Assembly: GCA_051453625.1 (NCBI GenBank)
Contig: JBOZIK010000001.1
Location: 40,239,280-40,274,008 of the forward strand
DNA length: 34,729 nucleotides
Direction of reading: 5' to 3'
Origin: Welwitschia mirabilis
Taxonomy: Eukaryota > Gnetophyta > Gnetopsida > Welwitschiales
Below the pieces are notes generated by a model that was given only the letters and a program-made list of their open reading frames with translations, did not search any database and was not told where the DNA came from. Within the stretch, counting starts at the first letter, position 1. The number at the start of each line of letters is the position of its first letter. Both the position numbers and the translations under genes were made by a program. Shown piece after piece: positions 21,398-32,037 of this stretch.

Positions 21398-22034
21398 ATG
21401 ATGTGATGGTATTTAGAGATAAATATATAAATATGTGTATAGGGCATAATTTTACTAAACTCCTTTTTATTACTTATTGACATACTATGTTAGCATAATA
21501 AAAGAAGTGGTTATGGTTTTACCCTATCTTAATGATATGTGTTTATGTGATGTGATGTAATTATATTATGCATGGTATAGTTATCTAATGATGTAGGTCT
21601 ATCATAGTTCATAGTGATTATGGTTACCTCAATATGACTTATCACAATCCAAGTATGTATTCTTAAACTTATTTTCTTACATTTTCATGCTTATGAATTG
21701 AATTCTTAAATTAGTTATTTATTACCTTATGTACAAAACGATATATCATTAGTGATTTTCCCCCCTATGATGCTTATTGAAAAAGACCTAGGACCATAAT
21801 TAGCTTCTTTATTTTTAACTTCTACTATACCTAGTCTATTAAGACTAGTGATTAAATTTAGTGGCATATGGACTAGTTCCTTTAAGCATTTTATATATTT
21901 ACATATTATTAGATTCATTGTATTATGTTATAAAAGAAGCAACCATGAGGTACCCTATTGAAATGATGTGTGTGTATGTATACCTATGTGTTAATTGCAT
22001 TTCTACATAATGTTATACTATAGATATATCCATT

Positions 22035-22210
22035 CCATTAGCTGATACTAAGATGAGGGAGAGGTTTGAGGGATCTCTTTACATGCTTAGTTGATGGGTT
22101 TACTAGTGGTTTTATATATATATATATATTCTTTTCTTCCATTGGCATAGACTAAGATGAGGGAAAGAGTTGAGGGATCTCTTACATGCTTAGCTTCTAT
22201 GTGCCTAATA
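22035..22210. repeat. Two-unit minisatellite in C1
   Basis: Units begin at 22035 and 22139, each with CCATT-GxxTA-GACTAAGATGAGGG followed by GAGGGATCTCTTxACATGCTTAG. C2 has three units at the same place (23751, 23849 and 23928). Confidence 0.7.
22113..22129. repeat. (TA)n microsatellite
   Basis: TATATATATATATATAT inside the first minisatellite unit; C2 has only TTATTTATAxATTTT here. Confidence 0.9.
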
Positions 22211-22525
22211 GATAATTTTGGCCAAGTAACTAGATGGTCACTATATATATTTATTTGGATATCCATATATAATTTATGTTAATAAACATATACATTATTA
22301 TCATTCATGCATTAAAATTTCTTATTAGAAATGAATGTTATAACCTTGAGAGTTTCTAACTAGCTATCTCCTATATTTTTAAACATAGATATGATGCTAA
22401 TGTATGTATATTTTTGTCTAATATCTTTTGATATTATTTCATTTCAATGTGTTATCATGTACTTCTTCTGGTTGAGTTGAATATTATATTCTTGCTTTAG
22501 TTTATGCATAATTTTGCCCTAGTGC

Positions 22526-22934
22526 GGTCTGTATTTGTGTAATATTTCATGTTTCAAATTCAATCCTGTTAATTATAAATAAGATGCAAAATACAACACG
22601 CTGTATAGATGGAGTGATCCAAATGTCGTAATTCCGTCGAAGGCCAATGGTATGGACAATAAAGAGTTAATTTCAAAGAGAAATATGTAAACCTAATCTA
22701 TTAAATTAAATTGCAGTGCATAGAAATAAAAGATGTTGATGCAAACTAATCTAAGAAAATAAACAATGATGCACCTAATCTAATTAAGCTTAACCTTAAC
22801 GAAGGCTGCCCTCATAATCTATATAACTAAAGAAACCTATCATGAATCTAGAACAATATAAACTATGAGGGATAAGTTCCTGCAATTATTAACAAAAAGA
22901 GTAATTCATATTAAAGATGTAAAAAGGCATCTGT
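22526..22934. other. Spacer between C1 and C2, no gene recognised
   Basis: A-rich, no coding-quality ORF. It is unrelated to the rest of the C repeat as far as I can see, so it may be an insertion or the junction of two elements. Confidence 0.45.
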
Positions 22935-23034
22935 NNNNNNNNNNNNNNNNNNNNNNNNNNNNNNNNNNNNNNNNNNNNNNNNNNNNNNNNNNNNNNNNNN
23001 NNNNNNNNNNNNNNNNNNNNNNNNNNNNNNNNNN
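22935..23034. other. Assembly gap (100 N)
   Basis: Exactly 100 N with no duplicated flanks, the usual placeholder size for unknown length. Confidence 0.95.
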
Positions 23035-23670
23035 TCATTACATTGTGTATTAACAATATATCATTAGTGATTTTCTTTTCTTGTGATAGCATTTAGCAAT
23101 AACTATATAGATATGTATATAGGACATAATTTAACTAAGCCTCTTTTTATTATTTATTAACATTGTAAACAATTTAATTTATTGATTTATCTACTGTGTT
23201 AGCATTATAAAATGAGTAGTTATGGTTTTTCCTTATCATAATGGTATGCGTTTATGTAATGCAATGTAATTATATTGTGCATGGTATAGTTATCCAGTGA
23301 TGCAGGTGTAGCACACTCCTTAGTGACTATGGTTATCTTAATATGCCTTATCAAAATCCAGGTATGTAGCCTTAAACTTATTATCTTACATGTTCATGCT
23401 CATGAATTGAATGTTTTTAGTAGTTATTGTTACATTGTGTACAATGATATTTCATTAGTGATTTTTCTATGATGCTTGTTGAAAATATCTAGGCATAGAA
23501 TTAGCTTCTTTTATCCTTTAATTTCTATGGTACCAAGTCTATTGAGACTAGTGATCCAATTCAGTAGCATGTGGACTAGTTCCTTTGGTCATTTTTATAT
23601 TTATGTATTATTAGATTCATTATATTGTATTATAAAAGGATCATCCATAAGGTACCCTGCTGCATCGACA

Positions 23671-23693
23671 TGTGTGTGTGTGTGTGTGTGTGT
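23671..23693. repeat. (TG)n microsatellite in C2
   Basis: Eleven TG units. C1 has only GATGTGTGTGTATG and C3 a short CACACGTG tract at the matching position. Confidence 0.95.
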
Positions 23694-23750
23694 ATACCCC
23701 TGTGTGTAAATCGTATTTCTACATAATGTTATACTATTGATATATCCCTC

Positions 23751-24003
23751 TCATTGGCTGATACTAAGAAGAGGGAGAGATTAAAGGGATCTCTTTATAT
23801 GCTTAGTTGATGGATCTACTAATGGTTATTTATACATTTTCTTTCCTCCCATTGGCTAATACTAGGGATCTCTTTACATGCTTAGTTGATGGGTTTACCG
23901 ATGGTTATTTATATATTTTCTTCCCTCCCATTAGTGAAGACTAAGATGAGGGAGAGAGTCGAGGGATTTCTTGACAGGCTTAGCTTCTATGTGTCTAATG
24001 GAT
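23751..24003. repeat. Three-unit minisatellite in C2
   Basis: Units start at 23751, 23849 and 23928 (98, 79 and about 75 bases). The middle unit has lost the AAGATGAGGGAGAG block. Confidence 0.7.
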
Positions 24004-24535
24004 ATTTTGGCTAAGTGACCAGGGGGTTCACTATATTACATTTGAATACCCATATATGATTTATATTAATTATACATATGCATTATTATTGTTCATGCAT
24101 TAGAATTCCTTATTAGAAAGGACTATTGTGACCTCAAGAGTTTCTGACTGGTTGTATCCTATACTTTTATACATATCTATGAGGCTTATGTATATATATG
24201 TATGAGTAATACGTTTTGGTGACATGTCATTTTAATATGTCATGATACTCTTTTTTTAGTTGAGTTGGATATTGTGCTTTTTGATTAGTTTATGCTTAAG
24301 TTTGCCCATATGCCACTGACACAGACTACCCTTAACTATCATATGCTCATGCATATTAGTGGGGATGGGAATGAGGTCCAATATAGAACTACATGTGATC
24401 TGAACTCCTCTAGATGAGGATACGTAGGCATTGTTGCTTGGTTGTTGTTGCGACCAACCATTCGACCACAACTCACACACTCCTCTAGTGTGTTTTTAAA
24501 TGAGATTTTTTTTTGGATAATCACAAGATGGAACG

Positions 24536-24611
24536 TGGTGTTAATTAGGTGAGCTATCCTCATATAGTTCTCCTAAGGTGTATCTTGTGAGTTGAGAGGT
24601 GATTATCTTAG
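24536..24611. repeat. 76-bp duplicate left of the 797-N gap
   Basis: Identical to 25409-25484 except for one base. C3 has a single copy of this sequence, so the doubling is probably an assembly overlap. Confidence 0.85.
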
Positions 24612-25408
24612 NNNNNNNNNNNNNNNNNNNNNNNNNNNNNNNNNNNNNNNNNNNNNNNNNNNNNNNNNNNNNNNNNNNNNNNNNNNNNNNNNNNNNNNNN
24701 NNNNNNNNNNNNNNNNNNNNNNNNNNNNNNNNNNNNNNNNNNNNNNNNNNNNNNNNNNNNNNNNNNNNNNNNNNNNNNNNNNNNNNNNNNNNNNNNNNNN
24801 NNNNNNNNNNNNNNNNNNNNNNNNNNNNNNNNNNNNNNNNNNNNNNNNNNNNNNNNNNNNNNNNNNNNNNNNNNNNNNNNNNNNNNNNNNNNNNNNNNNN
24901 NNNNNNNNNNNNNNNNNNNNNNNNNNNNNNNNNNNNNNNNNNNNNNNNNNNNNNNNNNNNNNNNNNNNNNNNNNNNNNNNNNNNNNNNNNNNNNNNNNNN
25001 NNNNNNNNNNNNNNNNNNNNNNNNNNNNNNNNNNNNNNNNNNNNNNNNNNNNNNNNNNNNNNNNNNNNNNNNNNNNNNNNNNNNNNNNNNNNNNNNNNNN
25101 NNNNNNNNNNNNNNNNNNNNNNNNNNNNNNNNNNNNNNNNNNNNNNNNNNNNNNNNNNNNNNNNNNNNNNNNNNNNNNNNNNNNNNNNNNNNNNNNNNNN
25201 NNNNNNNNNNNNNNNNNNNNNNNNNNNNNNNNNNNNNNNNNNNNNNNNNNNNNNNNNNNNNNNNNNNNNNNNNNNNNNNNNNNNNNNNNNNNNNNNNNNN
25301 NNNNNNNNNNNNNNNNNNNNNNNNNNNNNNNNNNNNNNNNNNNNNNNNNNNNNNNNNNNNNNNNNNNNNNNNNNNNNNNNNNNNNNNNNNNNNNNNNNNN
25401 NNNNNNNN
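24612..25408. other. Assembly gap (797 N)
   Basis: Both flanks carry the same 76 bases. C3 shows no extra sequence at this point, so the gap may contain nothing real. Confidence 0.95.
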
Positions 25409-25484
25409 TGGTGTTAATTAGGTGAGCTATCCTCATATAGTACTCCTAAGGTGTATCTTGTGAGTTGAGAGGTGATTATCTTAG
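25409..25484. repeat. 76-bp duplicate right of the 797-N gap
   Basis: Partner of 24536-24611 with one substitution. Confidence 0.85.
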
Positions 25485-25639
25485 TCTCAAACTAATCTAT
25501 CTGCTATAATAATTAATCATATCATGTGAGTTAATTAGGTTAATTTTGTTTTGGAAAGAAAAAAAAGTCCCATGGTTTTCGTGCTTCTTAAGTTCAGCCT
25601 ATGAGCGGGTCATATCATTATCATTAACATCATGACCTT

Positions 25640-26560
25640 TGTACACTCTGCCATATGACTTGCATTAATTATTCTTATCTAACCTTGCTTTTTGTGATTT
25701 TGTTCAAATTCATGTCCTTCTCATTCCTGCTTTTATTTACTTAACACTGTTATTATACCTTTATCATTACATCACTAATGATTATATTTTACTCTCTGTT
25801 ATATTTCTCTATCCTTAGATAATTATATTTTACTATTATTTATTCTCTCTATTCTTTTTATGCCCCTCATTCTATGTTACTTATTTTATTTTTTTATACA
25901 TCTTATTCTTGCTACCTATTACTTAATCTATTTTCTTATTATTCTTACTTATATTGTTTATCCTTCTATTCATCTACATTTGATTTTGTACATTTTACTT
26001 GATTTCTCTATGATTACTTTAATCTATATACTTTTCCTATGAATTACTTTACTATACTATTCTTACCTCTTAATCATATGCTTAAATTGTCTTGTACCTT
26101 CAAATTACTTCTCTAGGCTCCTATATCTATACATTATTTACTATAAGCATATTATATTTTTATATGCTTAGTATTTATACTATTATATTTCATTTACTAT
26201 ATCACTTTAACTTTATTATCATATTCTTTCTATAATTCTTTTACTACTCCTATCCTTATCATGTATTCATCCCTTCAAATCTTTACATTTATTTATTATC
26301 TTATTTGCTACTTACTCTCTACTTTCATCATTTATATTAAACATTATTTTATCTAATATTCAATTTTGCTTATTCACTGTTTATCCTATATTACATCTAT
26401 GCCTTTCTACACCCTTTTCATCAATATCCTACCTTACCTTCTCTACCTATATTATTATATCTTATGATATTGTATCATACCTCTTACTACTATATTACCA
26501 TGTTTAGTTATATACCTATTTGCTACTATTTCATTTTCATATTCCCATCTTAAACCTATT
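25640..26560. other. G-depleted polypyrimidine-like tract
   Basis: For about 900 bases the plus strand is almost free of G (a few percent), with T about half and C near one fifth. It is built of words such as TTATTCTTACTTATA. Short open frames here are only a composition effect. It follows the 3' edge of C2 and may be the leader of the same element or an expanded low-complexity repeat. No gene. Confidence 0.7.
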
Positions 26561-26964
26561 ATAGACTTCTATTAGGTGTTCCTAGATTTATTAATTTACT
26601 AACTTCTTAATCATGGATTAAATTCTCTAGTCCATGATATTGAGCATGAGAAGGAAGTGAAAGTTACCTAGTGGGTACTACTAGGTTATCTTGATGTTAA
26701 GATATATTCTTTTAATATTGTTTAGTATGTTTATTTTTTGATTAAAATTTGAAAAGTTCATGAAAGATGTAGGGGTATTAGAATTCTCATTTCTCAAGCC
26801 TCGCAAAATGTTGATCAAAACATTGTACTATCCTTACATATATTATTCATATATTTACTATTCTACTTTTTTACTATATTCAACTTACATACTTTATATT
26901 TACATGCCTACATTAACTAAATCAATTTACTAATGCTAAATTACTCATGCTATTATTCTAGAAC
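26561..26964. other. No recognisable feature
   Basis: AT-rich sequence between the G-poor tract and copia-2. Its last bases are the left flank of copia-2; no 5-bp target duplication with the right flank is visible. Confidence 0.5.
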
Positions 26965-27155
26965 TGAAGCATTTGTGCTACACTGATTTAAAATGTACTC
27001 TCTAAAGTACTCCTTGGAAATGTCTTATATTTGAAATAGGCAAATAGTCATGACTTATATCCAAAGGTCATGACTTATGAAAATTAGAGGCAAATCGTTG
27101 TGACTTATATCCAAAGGTTAAAACTTATGGAAATTATAGAGAGAAAAAATCTTCA
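26965..27155 (-). repeat. copia-2 3' LTR (191 bp)
   Basis: TGAAGCATTTG...AATCTTCA on the plus strand. It contains two tandem units of about 48 bp (about 27043-27140), each with TGACTTATATCCAAAGGT followed by ACTTATG-AAATTA. Confidence 0.92.
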
Positions 27156-27157
27156 AT

Positions 27158-27169
27158 CCTCCCCCTCAA
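27158..27169 (-). other. Polypurine tract of copia-2
   Basis: TTGAGGGGGAGG on the minus strand immediately before the 3' LTR; this is the classic plant copia form. Confidence 0.9.
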
Positions 27170-27615
27170 GTTGGTGCATAGATATCACACATGTCCAACT
27201 TGTTAAGGCTTTTTGAAAATATTCAATTTGAGACTTCCTTATTAAGAACATCAACTAATTCATCCTTAAATTGAATTTTAGGAAGTTCTATAATTTTTCC
27301 ATCTAATTTCTTCTTAATGAAGAATCTATCTACTTCAACATGCTTTCTTCGATCATGTTGAATTGGATTATGGGTAGTGTCACATGAAGCTTTATTGTCA
27401 CAATACATCCAAATTGGTTTCTTAGATGGATAATCAAAATCTTACAAAAGTAATCTCAACCATAAGGCTTTACAAAATCCTAGTGTCATACCTCTAAATT
27501 TAACTTTTTCACTTAAGCAAGCAATAAAATTTTGTTTCTTGCTTCTCCATGTAATAAGATTATCACCCACAAATGTGAAATAATCAAAAATTAATCATCT
27601 ATCATTGATTGATCT
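27170..27615 (-). pseudogene. RNase H remnant of copia-2
   Basis: Minus-strand text includes FVGDNLITWRSKKQNFIA, then MYCDNKASCDTTHNPIQHDR and KHVEVDRFFIKKKLDGKII, ending DELVDVLNKEVSN. The Asp of the CDN block is intact. This is the C-terminal end of copia pol; a TAG and frameshifts interrupt it upstream. Confidence 0.9.
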
Positions 27616-28453
27616 AGTCTAATATATGTTACTATATGCATCTATGCTTTGATAATCTCTATTTTTAGTAAACAGTATTCCCTTTCTAGGAGCAGACTTC
27701 AAATGCCTCAAAATATGCATGAATGCATTCATATGTTGTTCTTCTAGATTATGCATAAATTGGTTGATAATACTCAATGCATAGGTAAGATCTGATCTAG
27801 TGTGGGATAAGTACATCAACCTCCCTATTAGCCTTTGGTATCTCCTTTTATCAACTAGTATTTGTTTTAACTCAATACATAACTTCAAGCCTTCCTCAAT
27901 GAGTGTATTAGCTGATTGACATGATGACATTTTGGTCTCTTTTAATAAAGTCTAATGCATATTTCCTTTAAGACAAAAATATTCCTTTCACTTTGATCCT
28001 AAGAAAATATCTCAAGGAATCAGGGTCTTTCATTTCAAATTCTTTGGATAAATACTCTTGTAAAACCTTCCTTTCTTTTGGATCATTCCTTGTAACTATC
28101 ATGTCATCCACATATACAATGAGTGTAATGATCTTATCCTACTGTTTTTTCAAAAATAGAGGATGGTCTTAATTGCTTTGATGGTTCAAATGCTATTATA
28201 GACTTTCTAAATCTTCCAAATCATGCTCGTAGAGACTGTTTTAGCTTATACCATGATTTCTTCTATCTGCACACCTTTTGACTATGCTTTTCTAGGGCCA
28301 TGCATCCTGGTGAAAGCTCCATATAAACTTCTTCAGATAATTCTTTAAGCAAAAAGGCATTTTTTACATCAAATTATTGTAATGATGAATTTAAGTTTTC
28401 TACTAAGGATAGCAATACCTTGACAGTGTTGACTTTAGCTATAGATGAAAATG
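27616..28453 (-). pseudogene. Reverse transcriptase remnant of copia-2 (C-terminal two thirds)
   Basis: Contains FDVKNAFLLK (first catalytic Asp intact, about 28350-28380), then YVDD (28103-28114) in VYVDDMIVTRNDPKERK, and FEMKDPDSLRYFL. The thumb-side block YQRLIGRLMYLSHTRSDLTYALS lies at 27619-27930. Both active-site Asp motifs are kept, but several stops break the frame. Confidence 0.92.
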
Positions 28454-28463
28454 NNNNNNNNNN
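28454..28463. other. Assembly gap (10 N)
   Basis: Short run of N within RT of copia-2. Confidence 0.95.
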
Positions 28464-29041
28464 CCATAGGTCTTACTTTAAATCATTCAATCATGCCATT
28501 TGCTTTATACTTCATAGTGTAAATACATTGACATCTTATTGGTTTCTTTCCTGGTGGGCAATCAATAAGGTCCCAAGTTTCATTCTTTTACAAGGAGTTC
28601 ATTTCCTCATTCATAGCAGCTTTCCACCTTGAATCAATTAAGGCTTCTTGCATACTGTTAGGAATAGCTATAGTGGATAATTAATTAACAAATGACTAAT
28701 TTAATTTTTACAACTTGTGGTTAGATACAAAATGACTCATGGGATATTTAACTTTACTTGAAAGTTAAGGTTTATATGTGGGTTTAGGAATACCTCTAGT
28801 AAGAAGTTCTAGTAGTTTTTTTCTTGAAGGCTCAAGTATTAAATCAGAAACATCCTTAGTAAACAGCTAATGTAATATATTAGTGAGGGGATCAAATTAT
28901 TCGATTGATGGATTTTCTTATTCAATCACTTCTTCAACTTCTAAATAATCATTAACATTATGATTAAAAGCTACACCACTTATATATGAATTGTTGCCAT
29001 CATTTTTTTTAATAATCTGCTAATTTAGAGTCTAAATCTCC
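28464..29041 (-). pseudogene. RT N-terminus and linker of copia-2
   Basis: The minus strand continues from the RT fingers region (equivalents of the AMNEEM and TW blocks at about 28510-28630) into the poorly conserved linker between integrase and RT. Many stops; assigned by position between clearer domains. Confidence 0.6.
29006..29041. repeat. 36-bp duplicate left of the 583-N gap
   Basis: Identical to 29625-29660, directly on the other side of the gap. Confidence 0.85.
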
Positions 29042-29624
29042 NNNNNNNNNNNNNNNNNNNNNNNNNNNNNNNNNNNNNNNNNNNNNNNNNNNNNNNNNNN
29101 NNNNNNNNNNNNNNNNNNNNNNNNNNNNNNNNNNNNNNNNNNNNNNNNNNNNNNNNNNNNNNNNNNNNNNNNNNNNNNNNNNNNNNNNNNNNNNNNNNNN
29201 NNNNNNNNNNNNNNNNNNNNNNNNNNNNNNNNNNNNNNNNNNNNNNNNNNNNNNNNNNNNNNNNNNNNNNNNNNNNNNNNNNNNNNNNNNNNNNNNNNNN
29301 NNNNNNNNNNNNNNNNNNNNNNNNNNNNNNNNNNNNNNNNNNNNNNNNNNNNNNNNNNNNNNNNNNNNNNNNNNNNNNNNNNNNNNNNNNNNNNNNNNNN
29401 NNNNNNNNNNNNNNNNNNNNNNNNNNNNNNNNNNNNNNNNNNNNNNNNNNNNNNNNNNNNNNNNNNNNNNNNNNNNNNNNNNNNNNNNNNNNNNNNNNNN
29501 NNNNNNNNNNNNNNNNNNNNNNNNNNNNNNNNNNNNNNNNNNNNNNNNNNNNNNNNNNNNNNNNNNNNNNNNNNNNNNNNNNNNNNNNNNNNNNNNNNNN
29601 NNNNNNNNNNNNNNNNNNNNNNNN
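29042..29624. other. Assembly gap (583 N)
   Basis: Perfect 36-base duplication on its two sides suggests an unmerged contig overlap rather than missing sequence. Confidence 0.95.
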
Positions 29625-29660
29625 TTTTTAATAATCTGCTAATTTAGAGTCTAAATCTCC
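29625..29660. repeat. 36-bp duplicate right of the 583-N gap
   Basis: Identical to 29006-29041. Confidence 0.85.
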
Positions 29661-30655
29661 TTTTGGTACTCCCCCTGAAATCTAGACTTAAAGGAAAAAT
29701 ACATTGAGTTTTCATGAAAAAGTACATCTAATGTTATAAACATTCATTGTATTGGAGGATGATAACATTTGTAGCCCTTCTAATGCATAGCATACTCCAA
29801 AAAAACACATATTAAAGCTTGTGAATCCAACTTATTACACTGATGCTTATGAAAATGTACAAATACTACACAACCAAAGATATGAGAAGGTAAATTAGGA
29901 ATACTTGAAGCAACCAAGCATCACTAAGGGCTTGGAATGATATTCGAAAATCAATAGTTATTAATGGAGTTTGATTAATTAAATATGTTGTAGTGGTAAG
30001 TGCTTCCCCCCAATAAGATAATGGCATATGATATTCAATTAGTGAAGCATGAAAAACTTCTAGTAAATTTTGAATTTTTCTCTCGATAACCTTAGAGTTT
30101 ATTGGCACAAGTAGTTTGATTAATAATCCCATGCACTTCTAAATACTACTCAAGTTAAGAGTTCTGATACTCTCCTCCATTATCACTACGTAGAACCTAA
30201 ATCTGTGTATTGTACTGAGTTCTAATCATTTTATGAAATTTTTGAAATAACAAACTTAATTCAATTTTAGACTTCATTAAGCATGACCAGGTTATTCTGG
30301 TACAATCATCAATAACAATCACAAATCAATGTGCTTCTCTCAAAGTTAAGGTTTTGAATGGACCCCAGACATCAGAATGTACAACCATAAAAGGATGAGG
30401 ACTTTTATTTAAAATTAATGGAAATGAAGTTTGATGACTTTTTGGAAGTTTACGAACCTTACATCGAATGCTAGAAACATCAAACTTTCTAAATAAACTA
30501 GGAAATAATTTTTTTAGATAACCAAAGGATGCATGACTAAGATGTTGATGCCATAGCCAAATTTTAGATTTATTCTTCTTCCCCTTACAATTATCCACTA
30601 TAAAAACCTGGCATAACTTTTCAGAATGCTTTGAAATTAGGTCCAAGTAGTACAA
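29661..30655 (-). pseudogene. Integrase remnant of copia-2
   Basis: From the N-terminal side: WLWHQHLSHASFGYLKKLFP (His pair of the zinc-binding domain; the second Cys of its CX2C is Arg), HSDVWGP (first catalytic Asp, near 30370), RSDNGGEY (second Asp, near 30180), and VIERKIQNLLEV (catalytic Glu, near 30080), then YWGEALTTTTYLINQTP. All three DDE residues are present, unlike copia-1, but in-frame stops (at least three between 30132 and 30326) break the frame. Confidence 0.92.
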
Positions 30656-31031
30656 CTTACCTCATTTAATACCAGAACCAATCATCTACTTTATTTGAAT
30701 GTCCTCAAATATATAAAAATTAGGCTAAAAAATTACAACACAAAACAAGGCTGTGATCATTTGGGAAACAGATAAAATTTAAGGATAGGATAATTAAAAT
30801 AGAATCTAGATTCAAAGTATTAGTGAGGGTTGAAGAGTCTTCCCTAATAATTGGGGCTTGATTATCATTGGCAGTAGAAACAAAATTTTGGGAGGATGAT
30901 TTAAGATGTGTGATTTGTCTAAAATCAAATGTTATATGATCTGTAGCACTAGAATCAATTATCCATGCATTATTAGGAATAGGTGTAGAAATATTAAAAA
31001 CCGTACCACCATTATCTGTAGATGATACCAA
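30656..31031 (-). pseudogene. Protease remnant of copia-2
   Basis: WIIDSSATDHITFDFRQ is the copia aspartic protease site, but the conserved DSG has become DSS (Ser codon at 30948-30950), a G-to-A change that should abolish activity. The downstream part is frameshifted. Confidence 0.88.
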
Positions 31032-32020
31032 TGCATAGGCTCTTTTAGCAACATGATCATTTGTATTTGTTTTAACAATACCAACAATTTGGGTCCTCTT
31101 AGAGTTCTTCCTCTAGAAAGCTCGATTAAGATCCCATCATTTTGGATATCCTACAAGTTTATAGTAATGCTCTTTGGTATGTCTAGTCAAGTTATAATGG
31201 GTGCATTTGTAAGTAGACTTATTGATGTCATAGGTCATTTGTTATCTTTGATCGATTTCGAGTCAGCATTGTAGCAACTCCAAAATTTTCAGGCTCCACC
31301 TCTAGTGTTGCTTAGCATACTGCCTCTCGTTGAATTAACAAATAACATTCTTCAGGATCTAGAATGGGTTCCTTGAGTAAAATTTCTCCATGAATTTGTT
31401 CAAGATTACCATCTAGTTTAGCAATAAATATGTGCACCCTTAGGTGTTTAATGACTTTTGATATGCTACAATATCCTTAGGATCTTTCATGTCCATTGTA
31501 TCTCAATGGTCTAATTCTCAAAAACTTTAGTCAATTCTCCATAATATTTAGAAAGAGAGTTTCCATCTTATTTAGCTGTGAAAGCCTTTTGGTTTCAAGA
31601 AAAAAACTTGCAACTCATCACTTTCATCATAAAAAGCTTTTGATAGAGCATTCCAGATTTCAGAGGTAGTGGACAAGCGTAGGTAATACCTCATAATTTT
31701 TGAACTCATGGATATTAATAGCTATATTTTCACTTTTTGATTCTCGATGTACCAATTTTCATATCCATCTTTAGATTCTACAAGCGGCTTTATGTTACTA
31801 TGAATATAAGAGAGTTTCTCCCTCTTAGCAATATGCATCTCCATCAATTGTTACCAAACATCATAATTGGATTCAGTAAGAATAATTCTTTCATTGAATA
31901 CATCTTCAAATTGAACAACAATAGGAATTGATCTTGTTCTAGATGATTCAGTATTTTTTCCACTCTTTTTTTTCCTTTTTGTTTGAAAACCTTTCTAATT
32001 TGTGGATTTTGTACTAGTAA
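31032..32020 (-). pseudogene. gag remnant of copia-2
   Basis: The minus strand begins near the primer site and runs through ILTESNYDVW, LMEMHIAKREKLSYI and KDGYENWY, then a heavily stopped middle, EQIHGEILLKEP with LDPEECYLLIQREA, and a zinc knuckle KCTHYNLTRHTKEHY at about 31160-31210. The knuckle is CX2CX4HX4C with its second and last Cys changed to Tyr. More than ten stops interrupt it. Confidence 0.82.
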
Positions 32021-32034
32021 TGGCTCTGACACCA
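32021..32034 (-). other. Primer-binding site of copia-2, initiator-Met tRNA type
   Basis: TGGTGTCAGAGCCA on the minus strand, one base from the usual Met-tRNA primer site, separated by three bases from the 5' LTR. Confidence 0.9.
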
Positions 32035-32037
32035 AAT

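Larger units (their letters stand above)
21398..22525 (+). repeat. Dispersed repeat C, copy C1 (truncated)
   Basis: Aligns with 23085-24310 (C2) from GTATTTAGAGATAAATA to TTTTGCCCTAGTG. It lacks the roughly 30-base AATTTAT-rich piece near its start that C2 and C3 both have, so that is a deletion in C1. It stops where C2 continues. Similarity by eye is about 75-80%. Confidence 0.75.
23050..25555 (+). repeat. Dispersed repeat C, copy C2 (longest copy)
   Basis: Covers all homology seen in C1 and C3. Its 3' part (24320-24611 and 25409-25555) matches only C3 (minus strand, 2931-3340). It contains a microsatellite, a three-unit minisatellite and a 797-base gap. A phrase near 23035-23070 (TATCATTAGTGATTTTC) recurs at 21746 and 23446, so the 5' edge itself carries an internal duplication. 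No protein-coding content was found; it is probably a long LTR or a non-autonomous element. Confidence 0.7.

Noticed and set aside
24592-25436. Long ORFs on both strands of 270 or more codons
   Set aside because: They consist almost entirely of N and have no sequence content. The same applies to frames across the other gaps at 15041-15514, 15601-15813 and 34016-34405.
25860-26042. 60-codon ORF, Leu/Ile/Tyr-rich
   Set aside because: It is a by-product of the G-depleted tract, where TAG and TGA are rare.
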